Shown here piece by piece: positions 34,565-44,921 of a stretch of DNA of 44,989 bases (positions within the stretch are counted from its first letter, which is position 1; every line of letters starts with the position of its first letter). The notes under the pieces are model-generated. The model did no database searches and was not told where the DNA came from. It was given only the letters and a program-made list of their open reading frames with translations. Origin of the DNA: Mycoplasmatota bacterium (GTDB lineage Bacteria; Bacillota_I; Bacilli_A; Izemoplasmatales; Hujiaoplasmataceae); the NCBI GenBank assembly GCA_016342455.1, contig JAEIOE010000014.1, positions 1 to 44,989 on the forward strand, written 5' to 3'. The translations under genes and the position numbers were made by a program.

Positions 34565-35308
34565 ATGTATACACTAATTACCGGAGCTAGTTCAGGTTTA
34601 GGAAAAGAATTGGCATACATTTTTGCTGAAAATAATTTTAATTTAGTACTTGTTGCTAGAAGAAAAGAATTACTAGACAAACTTAAAGTTGATTTAGAAT
34701 TAAAAGGAATTCAAGTGAAAGTAGTAGTTGCTGATTTAACTGATGTTTTAAGTTGTTTTGAACTTTTTGATTCAGTCAAAGATTTAGACATCACATACCT
34801 AATTAATAATGCAGGTTTTGGAAACCTTGGATATTTCAATGATACTAATTTAAATATAGAATTAGAAATGATTGATCTAAATATTAAAACTGTTCATATT
34901 TTAACAAAGCTTTTTATCAATAATTTTGTTGAAGGAACAATTGTTAATATTGGTTCTCTAGCAGGCTACATTCCAACGCCGATTCACGCAACATATTCTT
35001 CTACAAAATCCTATGTTAATTTTTTCTCAAGAGCAGTTAATTATGAGTTAAAAAAACAAGGGAAAAATGTTAGAGTATTAACAGTAGCACCCGGACCTAT
35101 TAAAACTAATTTTAATCAGGTTGCTAAAGCTTCTAAAAGTCACGGAATGGAGACAAAAAAATGCGCAAGAATTATTTACAAAGGAATTAAAAAAAGAAAA
35201 GAATTTATCATACCTGGATTTTCTTTAAATTTAATTTATTTCATTAATAGGTTTATTCCAACCAGAATGCTTATGATGTTTTCTCATAAAATTCAAAGCA
35301 GAAAGTAA
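34565..35308 (+). CDS. Short-chain dehydrogenase/reductase
   Basis: This is a 247-residue classical SDR. The cofactor loop TGASSGLG is at residues 6-13, NNAG lies near residue 88, and the catalytic Y144-x-x-x-K148 is in YSSTK with an upstream Ser in NIGSLAG. An Arg-containing cofactor segment, LVARRKE, follows beta-2 and suggests NADP preference. The C-terminus (about 215-247) is hydrophobic then basic (LNLIYFINRFIPTRML), possibly membrane-associated, as in DltE-like/YqjQ-like SDRs. The substrate is unknown. It sits alone between pth and mfd, with its own promoter. Confidence 0.9.
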   Translation: MYTLITGASSGLGKELAYIFAENNFNLVLVARRKELLDKLKVDLELKGIQVKVVVADLTDVLSCFELFDSVKDLDITYLINNAGFGNLGYFNDTNLNIELEMIDLNIKTVHILTKLFINNFVEGTIVNIGSLAGYIPTPIHATYSSTKSYVNFFSRAVNYELKKQGKNVRVLTVAPGPIKTNFNQVAKASKSHGMETKKCARIIYKGIKKRKEFIIPGFSLNLIYFINRFIPTRMLMMFSHKIQSRK

Positions 35309-35341
35309 AAACTTTTAGTAGTTAATAATTATATATACCCC

Positions 35342-35361
35342 TGCGAGTATTTTTACTCGCA
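35342..35361 (+). promoter_or_regulatory. Hairpin in the mfd leader
   Basis: Perfect 8-base arms TGCGAGTA (35342-35349) and TACTCGCA (35354-35361) with a TTTT loop lie 10 bases before the GGAGG site of mfd. No T run follows on the plus strand, so it is not a normal terminator there; it may act on mRNA stability or translation. Confidence 0.5.
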
Positions 35362-35381
35362 AAAAGCACGTGGAGGAACTT

Positions 35382-38300
35382 ATGAAAAAAGTATTAGACT
35401 TTATAGCTAAAAACAATTTAATGAAAGAAATAAATGTAGCAATTCATTCCAATAATCAAGTGTATATCAATAATACAAACGAGGAAAATGCATTGCTTAT
35501 TTTGATGGAATATTTTCTTTCTCGCGAGGAAACTGTTTATGTTGTTACACCAAATCTATATAAAGCTCAATTGCTTTACGATAAACTTAGCCAGGTTTTA
35601 GATAAGGATGAAGTTTGTTTTTTCCCTCAAGATGAATTTATAACTAATGAATTATTAGTTTCTTCAATAGAGTTTAGAGTAGAAAGAATCAACACCATTA
35701 AAAAAATAATACAAAATCCTAAAAGAATTGTTGTAATAAACTTATTTGGACTTTTAAAACCAGAACTACCATTACAAAAATGGTTAGATTCTTTAGTTCG
35801 ATTAGAGCAGAATAAAGAATATCGTATCAGTCACTTAGCTGAAAAGCTTATTGATTACGGTTTTAAAAAAGAATATACAGTAGAAAAGATTGGTGATTTC
35901 TCCGTAAGAGGAGGAATATTAGATGTTTATCCTTTAGGTTCTAAAAACCCTTATAGACTAGATTTTTTTGGAGATACCTTGGAAGTTATTAAAGAATTTG
36001 ACGTAGAGACACAGAGATCTTTACAAAAAATATCTAAAATCGAAATACTGCCTATGGTTGAATTCTTTTATTCGGATGAAGAATATAGTAAGTTAGAAGA
36101 GATGGTTAATGACAAAATAGAAGAATTGAATTTTACCGAAGAAACAGTAAAAATGTTAAGAAAAGATTTAGATAACTTAAATAATCATAATGAGTTAGAT
36201 CGGTTAATTAGATATTTACCATTTTTAACAGATAAACATTATACTTTAGCTGATTTCAGTGATAAAAAAACGCTTTTCTTTATCGACTATCACAGAATGA
36301 TTGAACAAAACAAAATTCTTATTGAAGAAGTTAAAGATTGGTACTTGTCTTCTTCAGATTATCCTAAAATGGGATTCAGTGTATTATATGATTTTAATGA
36401 ATTATTAGTAAAAAAATCGGTTATGATCGATTATTTAGAATATCAATATAATCAGGATGCAAAGAATACATATGCTGTTTTTGGTAAAGAAATATTGGTG
36501 TATAGTCAAAATTTAGATATGTTATATAGAGATTTAGCAAATAATTTAGGCAAAAAGACACAATTAATTACATTTAAAAGTGAAAGTTCAAAATCTAAAT
36601 TTGTGGAAGTGCTTCAAGATAAAGAAATTAAATATAATATACTCAAAAAGAATCAAAATATGGTAAAAAATGAAATAAATATAGCAATAACAGAATCGGT
36701 TTTTGATTTCAACTCAGACAGTTTTGAATTTCAATTAATAACAGAGGAAGCAATTACTAAAAAATTTATATCTAGAAAAAGAGGAGATTATGTATCTGTC
36801 TATCGAAAATCTAATAGATTAAATAGCGTTAATGATTTAAAAAAAGGCGACTATGTTGTTCATTATGACTATGGTATTGGAAAATTCTTAGAAATCAAAA
36901 CAATGGAGTTTGGTAAAGCAGTTAATGATTATATACATCTTGAGTATCGTAATGGAGATAAATTATATGTTTCATTAGATGCGATCGATCAAATACATAA
37001 ATATTCCGGAAACGAAGGGTTTGCACCTAAATTATCTAAATTAGGCGGTAAAGATTGGTCTAAAGCTAAAACCAAAGTAAGAGACCAGGTTAAAGAAATA
37101 GCTGACCAATTAATAAAACTGTATGCTAATAGAGAAAGCGCCTCTGGATTCGCTTATGAAGAGTTTCCAAAAATGGAGGATGATTTTCAAGAAAACTTCC
37201 CTTATCAAGAAACAATTGATCAAGTTAAAACAATACAAGAAGTATATAATGATATGTCTAAAACGACGCCGATGGATAGGTTAATATGTGGCGATGTAGG
37301 TTTCGGAAAAACAGAAGTCGCTTTAAGAGCGGCCTTTAAAGCGGTTTTAAATGGAAAACAAGTAGCTTATTTGGCACCTACTACAGTTTTATCAAAACAA
37401 CATTTTAAAACATTTAAAGACAGAATGGAAGATTATGGTATTAATGTTGAGTTAATGAATAGGTTTGTTGCTAAGAAGAAACAAACCGAAATCCTTAAAG
37501 GTTTAATTAAAGGCACAGTAGATGTGCTTATTGGAACACATAGAATCTTAAGTAAAGACGTCAAATACAAAGATTTGGGGCTTTTAGTTATCGATGAAGA
37601 GCAAAGATTTGGTGTACTGCATAAAGAAAGAATCAAGGAAATAAAGATAAACATAGATGTTTTATCTTTATCAGCTACTCCTATTCCTAGGACCTTGCAT
37701 ATGGCGATAATGGGTGTGAAGAATATGTCCTTATTAGAAACTGCGCCTGAAAATAGATATCCTGTACAAACTTACGTATTAGAACGAAATGATGTAATTA
37801 TTAAAGATGCTATCGAAAGAGAATTAGCGAGAGACGGGCAAATATTTTATTTATATAACAAAGTAGAGGATATTGAGTTTATTGCTGAAAAATTAGAAAA
37901 GTTAGTACCTGAAGCTAGAATAGACATTGCTCATGGGAAAATGAAGAAACACAACCTAGAAAGAGTAGTGGAAAATTTTATAAATAAAGAAATAGATCTT
38001 TTAGTTTCAACAACAATAATAGAAACGGGTATAGACATACCAAACGCCAACACGTTAATTATCCATGATGCGGATAAATTAGGGCTATCCCAGTTATATC
38101 AAATCAGAGGTAGAGTCGGTAGAAGTGATAAAATCGCATATGCATATCTAATGTATAAGAAGCAAAAAATACTAACTGAAGATGCTGAAAAAAGACTACA
38201 AGTTATAAAAGAATTTACAGAACTTGGATCCGGTTTTAAAATCGCAATACGAGATTTATCTATACGTGGAGCTGGTGACGTTTTGGGTAGGGAACAATCT

Positions 38301-38843
38301 GGATTTATGGACTCTGTCGGTATCGATATGTACATGAAAATACTTGAAGAAGAGATTTCTAACGTCTCTGGAGAGGGCAAAGTAGAAAAACAGAAACAAG
38401 GAGTTAAAGCCCATGTATCGCGCTTTATAGATAAAAAATACATAGAAGATGACTATGTAAAAATTGAGATGCATAAACGTATCAAAGAAATTGAAAATAT
38501 TGATCAAGCAAATGACTTATTAGCTGAATTAATAGATAGGTTTGGAAAATTTGATCCACAATTAGAAATATATGCATATGAAAAGCTATTTGAGTATTTT
38601 ACAAGACAGTTAAATGTTGAAAAGATACAAGAAAACAAAGCAAGTGTAACATTGATCATTTCGATGGAAGGAAGTAAGAAGTTAGCTGGAGATACAATAT
38701 TTCAAAAAGGAATTGAAATATCCCAGTATATAAGATTTGCTTATAGAAGAGATAGAATCCATATTATATTAGATACAATCAAATTAGAGAGACATTGGCT
38801 GTTTACTATGGTAGACTTCTTACAAAAGGTTTTGCAAAGCTAG
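35382..38843 (+). CDS. mfd: Transcription-repair coupling factor Mfd
   Basis: Mfd is an ATP-dependent translocase that removes stalled RNA polymerase and recruits UvrA. The ATG at 35382 (MKKVLDFIAK) is preferred because GGAGG lies just upstream; an in-frame GTG four codons earlier overlaps that site. The roughly 1153-residue product has an N-terminal UvrB-like region (GDFSVRGGILDVYP), the RNA-polymerase-interacting domain (LKKGDYVVHYDYGIGKF, about 486 onward), then the RecG-like motor with Walker A GDVGFGKTE (about 636), DEEQRFG (about 738) and helicase motif VI QIRGRVGRS. A C-terminal TRCF domain follows. Length and domain order are normal. Confidence 0.97.
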   Translation: MKKVLDFIAKNNLMKEINVAIHSNNQVYINNTNEENALLILMEYFLSREETVYVVTPNLYKAQLLYDKLSQVLDKDEVCFFPQDEFITNELLVSSIEFRVERINTIKKIIQNPKRIVVINLFGLLKPELPLQKWLDSLVRLEQNKEYRISHLAEKLIDYGFKKEYTVEKIGDFSVRGGILDVYPLGSKNPYRLDFFGDTLEVIKEFDVETQRSLQKISKIEILPMVEFFYSDEEYSKLEEMVNDKIEELNFTEETVKMLRKDLDNLNNHNELDRLIRYLPFLTDKHYTLADFSDKKTLFFIDYHRMIEQNKILIEEVKDWYLSSSDYPKMGFSVLYDFNELLVKKSVMIDYLEYQYNQDAKNTYAVFGKEILVYSQNLDMLYRDLANNLGKKTQLITFKSESSKSKFVEVLQDKEIKYNILKKNQNMVKNEINIAITESVFDFNSDSFEFQLITEEAITKKFISRKRGDYVSVYRKSNRLNSVNDLKKGDYVVHYDYGIGKFLEIKTMEFGKAVNDYIHLEYRNGDKLYVSLDAIDQIHKYSGNEGFAPKLSKLGGKDWSKAKTKVRDQVKEIADQLIKLYANRESASGFAYEEFPKMEDDFQENFPYQETIDQVKTIQEVYNDMSKTTPMDRLICGDVGFGKTEVALRAAFKAVLNGKQVAYLAPTTVLSKQHFKTFKDRMEDYGINVELMNRFVAKKKQTEILKGLIKGTVDVLIGTHRILSKDVKYKDLGLLVIDEEQRFGVLHKERIKEIKINIDVLSLSATPIPRTLHMAIMGVKNMSLLETAPENRYPVQTYVLERNDVIIKDAIERELARDGQIFYLYNKVEDIEFIAEKLEKLVPEARIDIAHGKMKKHNLERVVENFINKEIDLLVSTTIIETGIDIPNANTLIIHDADKLGLSQLYQIRGRVGRSDKIAYAYLMYKKQKILTEDAEKRLQVIKEFTELGSGFKIAIRDLSIRGAGDVLGREQSGFMDSVGIDMYMKILEEEISNVSGEGKVEKQKQGVKAHVSRFIDKKYIEDDYVKIEMHKRIKEIENIDQANDLLAELIDRFGKFDPQLEIYAYEKLFEYFTRQLNVEKIQENKASVTLIISMEGSKKLAGDTIFQKGIEISQYIRFAYRRDRIHIILDTIKLERHWLFTMVDFLQKVLQS

Positions 38844-38855
38844 AAAACATAAAAC

Positions 38856-38890
38856 AAGGTGTTAAATTTCAAATTTTAACGCCTTTTTTT
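38856..38890 (+). terminator. Intrinsic terminator of mfd
   Basis: Arms 38856-38866 and 38875-38885 pair over 11 positions (one G-U pair), followed by a run of eight T. Confidence 0.85.
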
Positions 38891-38961
38891 TGTTTTCATA
38901 AGTAACTATACCAGTAAAGCAAAAAAATGTGTTAAAAATCAAATTTTATCAACTGAATATC

Positions 38962-38990
38962 TTGATAAATATTATATATTATATTATAAT
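38962..38990 (+). promoter_or_regulatory. Promoter of the yaaA-recF-gyrB-gyrA operon
   Basis: TTGATA (38962-38967) and a perfect TATAAT (38985-38990) are separated by 17 bases, 27 bases upstream of the yaaA ATG with an AAGGGG site. It is the only strong promoter seen before the four overlapping or close genes. Confidence 0.75.
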
Positions 38991-39017
38991 ATATATATAA
39001 TATAAGGGGTTGATTCT

Positions 39018-39236
39018 ATGAAAGATGTAATAATCAAAACTGACTATATAACTTTGGGACAATTATTAAAGTATCTAAGTTATGTCGGTTCAGGAGGGGA
39101 AGCAAAAATATTCTTAGAAGTTAAGAAAATTTTAGTTAATCACGAACCAGAAAATCGAAGAGGTAAAAAATTGTATCCTAAAGATATTGTTCAAATTGAA
39201 TCTGAGGAATTTTTAATAAAATCGAATGAAAATTAA
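39018..39236 (+). CDS. yaaA: S4 domain protein YaaA
   Basis: This 72-residue S4-domain RNA-binding protein contains ITLGQLLKYLSYVGSGGEAK and VNHEPENRRGKKLYPKD, the pattern of the small YaaA/RlbA family that precedes recF in Firmicutes. Its role is probably in ribosome or RNA binding, but is not established. It overlaps recF by 11 bases. Confidence 0.92.
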   Translation: MKDVIIKTDYITLGQLLKYLSYVGSGGEAKIFLEVKKILVNHEPENRRGKKLYPKDIVQIESEEFLIKSNEN

Positions 39237-40320
39237 TAATTTAGAATTATATAATTTTAGAAATTATAGCAAACAAGAAATTGTTTTTGGTAAAGGGGTT
39301 AATTTTTTAATTGGTGAGAATGGCAGCGGGAAAACCAATTTACTGGAAGCAATATATTTTTTGTCTTTAGCTAAATCTTATAAAACTAATGAAGTTAATC
39401 TAATTAAGTACAATAGTCGATTTTCAAGAATACAGTCAAACGTGACTGTAAATGATAAATTACAGAAACTTAAAGTAATAATTACTGAAAAAGGTAAAAA
39501 GACTTTAATAAATGATGTTGAAGTGAAGAAACTAAGTAATTATATCGGAGCCATTAATGTTATTTCGTTTTTACCAGAAGATTTAACGATTATTAAAGGC
39601 TCCCCAAAGGATAGAAGATATTTTATTGATTTGATGTATGGACAAATTGATAGACAGTATCTTAAAGAATTAACCAACTACAAAATATTGTTAAAACAAA
39701 GAAACGAATTACTAAAAAAATTATCTGATTCAAATATCCAAGATTTTACATTATTGGATGTTATAACAGAACAATTAGCAGATTCTGCGGATTTGATAGT
39801 TAACTTTAGAAGAAATTTTATTAGTAATGCCAATGGTTATCTCAAAAAAATGTATCGCTTTTTATCGGATAATAATAAAAGTTTTGTTTTTGAATATAAA
39901 CCATCCATAGAAAAGGATTTTGAAAGTCAATTTAAATCCAAATATAAAAACGATTTATATTTAAAAACAACTAGTTATGGACCACACAGAGATGATTATG
40001 ACTTTGTTATAGAAAACGTTTTGGCTAAGGATAATGCATCTCAAGGAGAGCAAAGGATTATGGTATTAGCTTTAATATTAGCTATAAGTGAAATCGTTTA
40101 TGAAAAATACAATGAAAGACCAATATTTCTGTTAGATGATGTTTTTAGCGAATTAGATTCGGTAAGACAAAATAAACTAATTAAATATTTAACAGAATTA
40201 GAAGCACAAACAATAATTACAACAACAGGATTAGAGAATATTGAAAAGACAATAATAACGCAATCTAAGGTTTTTAAAGTCCAGAACAATACTATAAGGG
40301 AGGAATCACAAAATGGATGA
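39226..40320 (+). CDS. recF: DNA replication and repair protein RecF
   Basis: RecF is an SMC-like ATPase that loads RecA at single-strand gaps through RecOR. The 364-residue protein begins [14 protein letters not shown] and has Walker A GENGSGKT (30-37), the SQGEQR signature and a Walker B-like [12 protein letters not shown]. It overlaps both neighbours (yaaA by 11 bases, gyrB by 8), so expression is tightly coupled. Confidence 0.96.
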   Translation: MKINNLELYNFRNYSKQEIVFGKGVNFLIGENGSGKTNLLEAIYFLSLAKSYKTNEVNLIKYNSRFSRIQSNVTVNDKLQKLKVIITEKGKKTLINDVEVKKLSNYIGAINVISFLPEDLTIIKGSPKDRRYFIDLMYGQIDRQYLKELTNYKILLKQRNELLKKLSDSNIQDFTLLDVITEQLADSADLIVNFRRNFISNANGYLKKMYRFLSDNNKSFVFEYKPSIEKDFESQFKSKYKNDLYLKTTSYGPHRDDYDFVIENVLAKDNASQGEQRIMVLALILAISEIVYEKYNERPIFLLDDVFSELDSVRQNKLIKYLTELEAQTIITTTGLENIEKTIITQSKVFKVQNNTIREESQNG

Positions 40321-42223
40321 TCATAATAACACATATGATGCCAGTAATATCCAAATTCTAGAAGGATTGGAAGCGGTTAAAAAAAGACCGGGTATGTATA
40401 TCGGTTCAACAAGTGCAAGAGGATTGCATCATTTAGTATGGGAGATAGTAGATAACGCAGTTGATGAAGCATTAGCTGGTTTTTGTGATACAATTAAAAT
40501 CGAAATTTTACCAGAAAATATAATTAGAGTAACTGATAACGGAAGAGGGATACCAGTAGATATTCATCCTAAAACAGGAAGACCTTCTGTAGAAACCGTA
40601 TATACAACACTACATGCAGGTGGAAAATTCGACCATAACTCATATAAAGTTTCTGGTGGTCTTCATGGTGTTGGGGCTTCTGTAGTAAATGCTTTAAGTA
40701 CTTACATGACAGTAGAAATCAATAAAGATGGTAAAAAATACATAATTGGATTTAATCACGGATTTGTTGAGAGAGAATTAGAGATGATTGGTGATTCAGA
40801 AGCATCTGGAACAATAGTTACATTTTTGCCAGACCCAGAGATTTTTAATGAAACACAACATTTTGAATTTGAAATACTACGTACTAGAATTCAACAATTA
40901 GCTTTTTTAAATAAAGGAATTAAATTCTCTATTCATGATTTACGTGCAGAAACTCGTTTAGTTCATAAAGATTATTGTTATGAAGGTGGAGTAAGAGAAT
41001 ATGTTAAGTTCTTAAACGAAGGAAAAGACGTTTTACATTCAGATGTTGCGTATTTCGAAGGAGAACAAGATTTCATTATCGTTGAAATTGCAATGCAATA
41101 TAATAATGGTTATGCACAAAGTATCTACCCGTTCACAAATAATATTACAAACGCTGAAGGCGGAACACACGAAGAAGGTTTCAAAAGAACATTAACTACT
41201 GTATTAAATAATTACGGTAAGAGTAGTGGAATCTTTAAAAAAGATGAAGCTCTTCAAGGTGATGACACTAGAGAAGGTTTAGTAGCTATTATTTCTATTA
41301 AACATCCAGACCCACAATTTGAGGGACAAACTAAGTCGAAATTAGGAAGTTCAGACGCTAGAACTGCTGTATCACAAATCATGAAAGAGGGTCTAGAACG
41401 CTTTTTATTAGAAACTCCTAATGCAGCTAAGATAATAATCGAAAAAGCTTTAATGGCTCAAAGAGCGCGTTTAGCGGCTAAAAAAGCTAGAGAAGCAACT
41501 AGACGAAAATCACCTTTAGATGCTTTAGGTTTTGCATCTAAATTAGCGGATTGTCGTTCTAAAGACGCTACTAAGTCTGAGATATATATTGTCGAAGGTG
41601 ACTCTGCCGGAGGTTCAGCAAAACAAGGTAGAGATTCGGAGTTTCAAGCAATATTACCTTTAAGAGGTAAAGTATTGAATGTAGAAAAATCAAGATTAGA
41701 TAAAGCGTTAATGAACAAAGAAATATTGTCAATGATTCAAGCATTTGGCGCTGGAATTGGTGATGAATATCAAGTAGATAAATTAAGATATCATAAGATT
41801 ATAATTATGACCGATGCCGATGTTGATGGTGCACATATTAGAACCTTACTATTAACATTCTTATTTAGATATCTTAAAAATTTAATAGAAAAAGGCTATG
41901 TATATATTGCTCAACCACCATTATTCAAAGTTCAATCAGGTAAGACAATCAGATATGCATATGAAGAATATGAATTAGAACCAATTTTAAATGAATTTAA
42001 AACAAAACCAACCATTCAAAGATATAAAGGGCTTGGTGAAATGAATCCAGAACAATTATGGGAAACAACGATGGATCCAGGATCAAGAACATTATTAAAA
42101 GTAACATTAGATGACGCCATAGAAGCAGATAGAATATTCTCAATGTTAATGGGTGATGATGTAGCGAGTAGACGAGACTTTATTCAAGAAAACGCTGAGT
42201 ATGTTAAGAATTTGGATATTTAG
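40313..42223 (+). CDS. gyrB: DNA gyrase subunit B
   Basis: GyrB is the ATPase subunit of gyrase, which introduces negative supercoils. The 636-residue length fits the short Gram-positive form. Visible motifs: GHKL ATPase residues in [19 protein letters not shown] and [19 protein letters not shown] motifs EGDSAGGS (about 426) and DADVDG (about 500); [11 protein letters not shown]; and the C-terminal [19 protein letters not shown]. It could in principle be ParE, but the recF-gyrB-gyrA context and the gyrA partner with GyrA boxes settle the call. It starts within recF, behind a GGGAGG site. Confidence 0.97.
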   Translation: MDDHNNTYDASNIQILEGLEAVKKRPGMYIGSTSARGLHHLVWEIVDNAVDEALAGFCDTIKIEILPENIIRVTDNGRGIPVDIHPKTGRPSVETVYTTLHAGGKFDHNSYKVSGGLHGVGASVVNALSTYMTVEINKDGKKYIIGFNHGFVERELEMIGDSEASGTIVTFLPDPEIFNETQHFEFEILRTRIQQLAFLNKGIKFSIHDLRAETRLVHKDYCYEGGVREYVKFLNEGKDVLHSDVAYFEGEQDFIIVEIAMQYNNGYAQSIYPFTNNITNAEGGTHEEGFKRTLTTVLNNYGKSSGIFKKDEALQGDDTREGLVAIISIKHPDPQFEGQTKSKLGSSDARTAVSQIMKEGLERFLLETPNAAKIIIEKALMAQRARLAAKKAREATRRKSPLDALGFASKLADCRSKDATKSEIYIVEGDSAGGSAKQGRDSEFQAILPLRGKVLNVEKSRLDKALMNKEILSMIQAFGAGIGDEYQVDKLRYHKIIIMTDADVDGAHIRTLLLTFLFRYLKNLIEKGYVYIAQPPLFKVQSGKTIRYAYEEYELEPILNEFKTKPTIQRYKGLGEMNPEQLWETTMDPGSRTLLKVTLDDAIEADRIFSMLMGDDVASRRDFIQENAEYVKNLDI

Positions 42224-42232
42224 GAGGCAATT

Positions 42233-44875
42233 ATGGACGAAAATAATATAAAAGATAGTAATATCGTTGAAGAAAAAGACGATATTAACGAAAACAATGG
42301 AGTAATTGAAGAAAATACTGAAGGGGGAGGCAAAATAGTAGATATAGATATCGCACATGAGATGAAAAATTCTTTCTTATCATATGCGATGAGTGTTATC
42401 GTTGCTAGAGCCTTACCAGATGTAAGAGATGGATTAAAGCCAGTTCATAGAAGAATCCTATATGGAATGGAAGAATTAGGGGTTTATCCAGATAAACAAT
42501 TTAAAAAATCAGCACGTATCGTTGGGGACGTAATGGGTAAGTATCACCCACATGGTGATTCTGCAATATATGATTCAATGGTAAGAATGGCTCAAGACTT
42601 TAGTTATCGTTATCCATTAGTTAATGGACATGGTAACTTTGGTTCAATAGACGGAGACCCAGCTGCAGCTTCTCGTTATACAGAAGCTAAAATGCATAAA
42701 ATTGCATCAGAGATGCTTAGAGACTTAAAGAAAGATACAGTAGATTTTGTTGATAATTATGATGGTTCTGAACAAGAACCAAAAGTATTACCATCAAGAA
42801 TACCTAACCTTTTAGTTAATGGGGCTACAGGAATTGCGGTTGGTATGACTACAAATATACCTCCACATAACTTAAATGAAGTTATTGATGGGTATGTAGC
42901 GTATATTAATAATCACGATATCGAATTAGATGAAATGATGGACTATATTCAAGGCCCAGATTTTCCTACCGGAGGTATTATTCTAGGTAAATCAGGTATT
43001 TTATCAGCATATTCAACAGGAAAAGGTATTATTAGAGTAAAAGCTAGAACAGAAGTAAAAGAAATGAAAAATGGTAAAAAGCAAATTATCATTAAAGAAA
43101 TACCTTATCAAGTTAATAAATCAAATTTAATCGACAAAATCGCTGAATTAGCGAAAGATAAAAGAATTGAAGGTATCACTGATTTAAGGGACGAATCAAC
43201 ACTTAAAGGCATGAGAGTTGTAATGGAACTTAGAAAAGATGTAAATCCTGAGGTTTTGCTTAATAATTTATACAAAAACTCACAATTACAAGTGTCATTT
43301 GGGGCTAATATGTTAGCTTTAGTGGATGATAAACCGGTTGTTTTAGGCTTGATTGATATGATTAAATACTATTATGAACATCAAGTAGAAGTGCTTATAA
43401 GAAAAACAAATTTCGATTTAGAAAAAGCACAACAAAGACTGCATTTACTAGAAGGATTTATTATTGCCTTAGATAACATTGATGAAGTAATTAAAATAAT
43501 TAGAGCTTCATATGATGATACAGAAGCTGAATTGATTGAGAATTTCAATTTAAGCGTCATTCAAGCAAAAGCTATTTTAGCAATGCAACTAAGAAGACTT
43601 TCAGGTCTTGAAAGAGAAAAAATTGAAAATGAAGTACAAGATCTACATAGTCAAATTGAGGACTTAAACGAAACACTTCAAAGCCCAGAAAAACAAAATA
43701 ATATCTTAGTGGAAGATGCACTAGATATGAAAACTAAATTTGGCGATGAAAGAAGATCAGAAATAGACATATTTGGAGATTATGACATTGAAGATGAAGA
43801 TTTAATCCCTGTGGAAGATGTAATTATCGCAGTTACAACAAACGGTTATGTTAAGAGAATGAATGTGGATGTATATCGTTCTCAAAATCGTGGTGGTAGA
43901 GGAAAAACAGGTATGAATTTAAATGAAGATGACGTAATTGACTCGATTATCTTTACTCAAACGCATGATTATCTATTATTCTTTACAAATTTAGGTAGAG
44001 TTTATAAGATGAAAGGTTATAAAGTTCCTAATTACGGTAGAAACTCAAAAGGATTACCTATTGTAAATCTATTAAATCTAGTAAATGGGGAAGAATTAGC
44101 CGCTATTATGAGTATAAAAGACTTTGAAGAAGGATACATGTTCTTTACGACACTTAAAGGTATAGTAAAAAGAACTAAAGTAGCTGATTTCCAAAACATT
44201 AGAGTTAATGGGATTAGAGCTATAAATCTTAGAGAAAATGACTACTTACACTCTGTAAAACTAACGGATGGTTCAAGAGATATCATTATTGGGGCATCAA
44301 ACGGTAAAGCAATCAGGTTCCAAGAAAGTGACGTTCGCTCTATGGGTAGAACCGCATCTGGAGTCAAAGGCATTGATTTATCTGATAATGAAATAGTAGT
44401 AGGTGTAACCACAGTTACAGAAGACAAAACTCAAATTTTAGCTATTACTAAGTTCGGATACGGTAAACGTACAATAGTTGATGAATATCGCTGTCAAAAT
44501 CGTGGTGGTAAAGGAGTTAAAACTGTAAATATTACTGAAAAGAATGGTGAGTTGGCTAAATTGGTAAGTGTTGAAGGTACTGAGGACTTATTGGTTGTAT
44601 CTGACAAAGGAATAATTATTAGAACACCAATAGATCAAATTTCAACAACTAAAAGAGCAACACAAGGGGTTAAGATTATTAACCTAATGGACACTCATAT
44701 TGTTTCAACAATAGCTATCGTTGCTCAATCGGAAGATGATGAGAGTGATGATTTAGAAGGTGAAACAGTTAATATAGAGGAAAAACCTATTACTGAATTG
44801 GTTCAAGAAACAGAAATAAAACCAGAACCAGAAGAAGATAAAAATATAGATAATTTACTAAATGATAGTTTCTAA
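42233..44875 (+). CDS. gyrA: DNA gyrase subunit A
   Basis: GyrA is the DNA-cleaving subunit of gyrase. The 880-residue protein has catalytic Y149 in [10 protein letters not shown] and the quinolone-determining loop [11 protein letters not shown] with wild-type-like Ser110 and Asp114. The C-terminal beta-pinwheel includes [10 protein letters not shown] and the GyrA-box-like QNRGGKGVK, which distinguishes it from ParC. An acidic N-terminal extension of about 35 residues precedes the conserved [17 protein letters not shown]. The tail after about residue 830 is strongly acidic. It begins 9 bases after gyrB with an AGGAGG site. It is the last gene of the window. Confidence 0.97.
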   Translation: MDENNIKDSNIVEEKDDINENNGVIEENTEGGGKIVDIDIAHEMKNSFLSYAMSVIVARALPDVRDGLKPVHRRILYGMEELGVYPDKQFKKSARIVGDVMGKYHPHGDSAIYDSMVRMAQDFSYRYPLVNGHGNFGSIDGDPAAASRYTEAKMHKIASEMLRDLKKDTVDFVDNYDGSEQEPKVLPSRIPNLLVNGATGIAVGMTTNIPPHNLNEVIDGYVAYINNHDIELDEMMDYIQGPDFPTGGIILGKSGILSAYSTGKGIIRVKARTEVKEMKNGKKQIIIKEIPYQVNKSNLIDKIAELAKDKRIEGITDLRDESTLKGMRVVMELRKDVNPEVLLNNLYKNSQLQVSFGANMLALVDDKPVVLGLIDMIKYYYEHQVEVLIRKTNFDLEKAQQRLHLLEGFIIALDNIDEVIKIIRASYDDTEAELIENFNLSVIQAKAILAMQLRRLSGLEREKIENEVQDLHSQIEDLNETLQSPEKQNNILVEDALDMKTKFGDERRSEIDIFGDYDIEDEDLIPVEDVIIAVTTNGYVKRMNVDVYRSQNRGGRGKTGMNLNEDDVIDSIIFTQTHDYLLFFTNLGRVYKMKGYKVPNYGRNSKGLPIVNLLNLVNGEELAAIMSIKDFEEGYMFFTTLKGIVKRTKVADFQNIRVNGIRAINLRENDYLHSVKLTDGSRDIIIGASNGKAIRFQESDVRSMGRTASGVKGIDLSDNEIVVGVTTVTEDKTQILAITKFGYGKRTIVDEYRCQNRGGKGVKTVNITEKNGELAKLVSVEGTEDLLVVSDKGIIIRTPIDQISTTKRATQGVKIINLMDTHIVSTIAIVAQSEDDESDDLEGETVNIEEKPITELVQETEIKPEPEEDKNIDNLLNDSF

Positions 44876-44883
44876 ATAAAGAT

Positions 44884-44911
44884 AAAACGATACTTTTAAA
44901 GTATCGTTTTT
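44884..44911 (+). terminator. Intrinsic terminator of the gyrase operon
   Basis: Arms 44884-44896 and 44898-44910 are fully complementary (realistic loop TTTTAA), followed by a T run. It starts eight bases past the gyrA stop. Confidence 0.88.
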
Positions 44912-44921
44912 CTATTATAGA

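Noticed and set aside
35365-35372. CACGTG core as a parS-like site
   Set aside because: The full 16-base TGTTTCACGTGAAACA palindrome is absent and no parB/noc gene is in the window.
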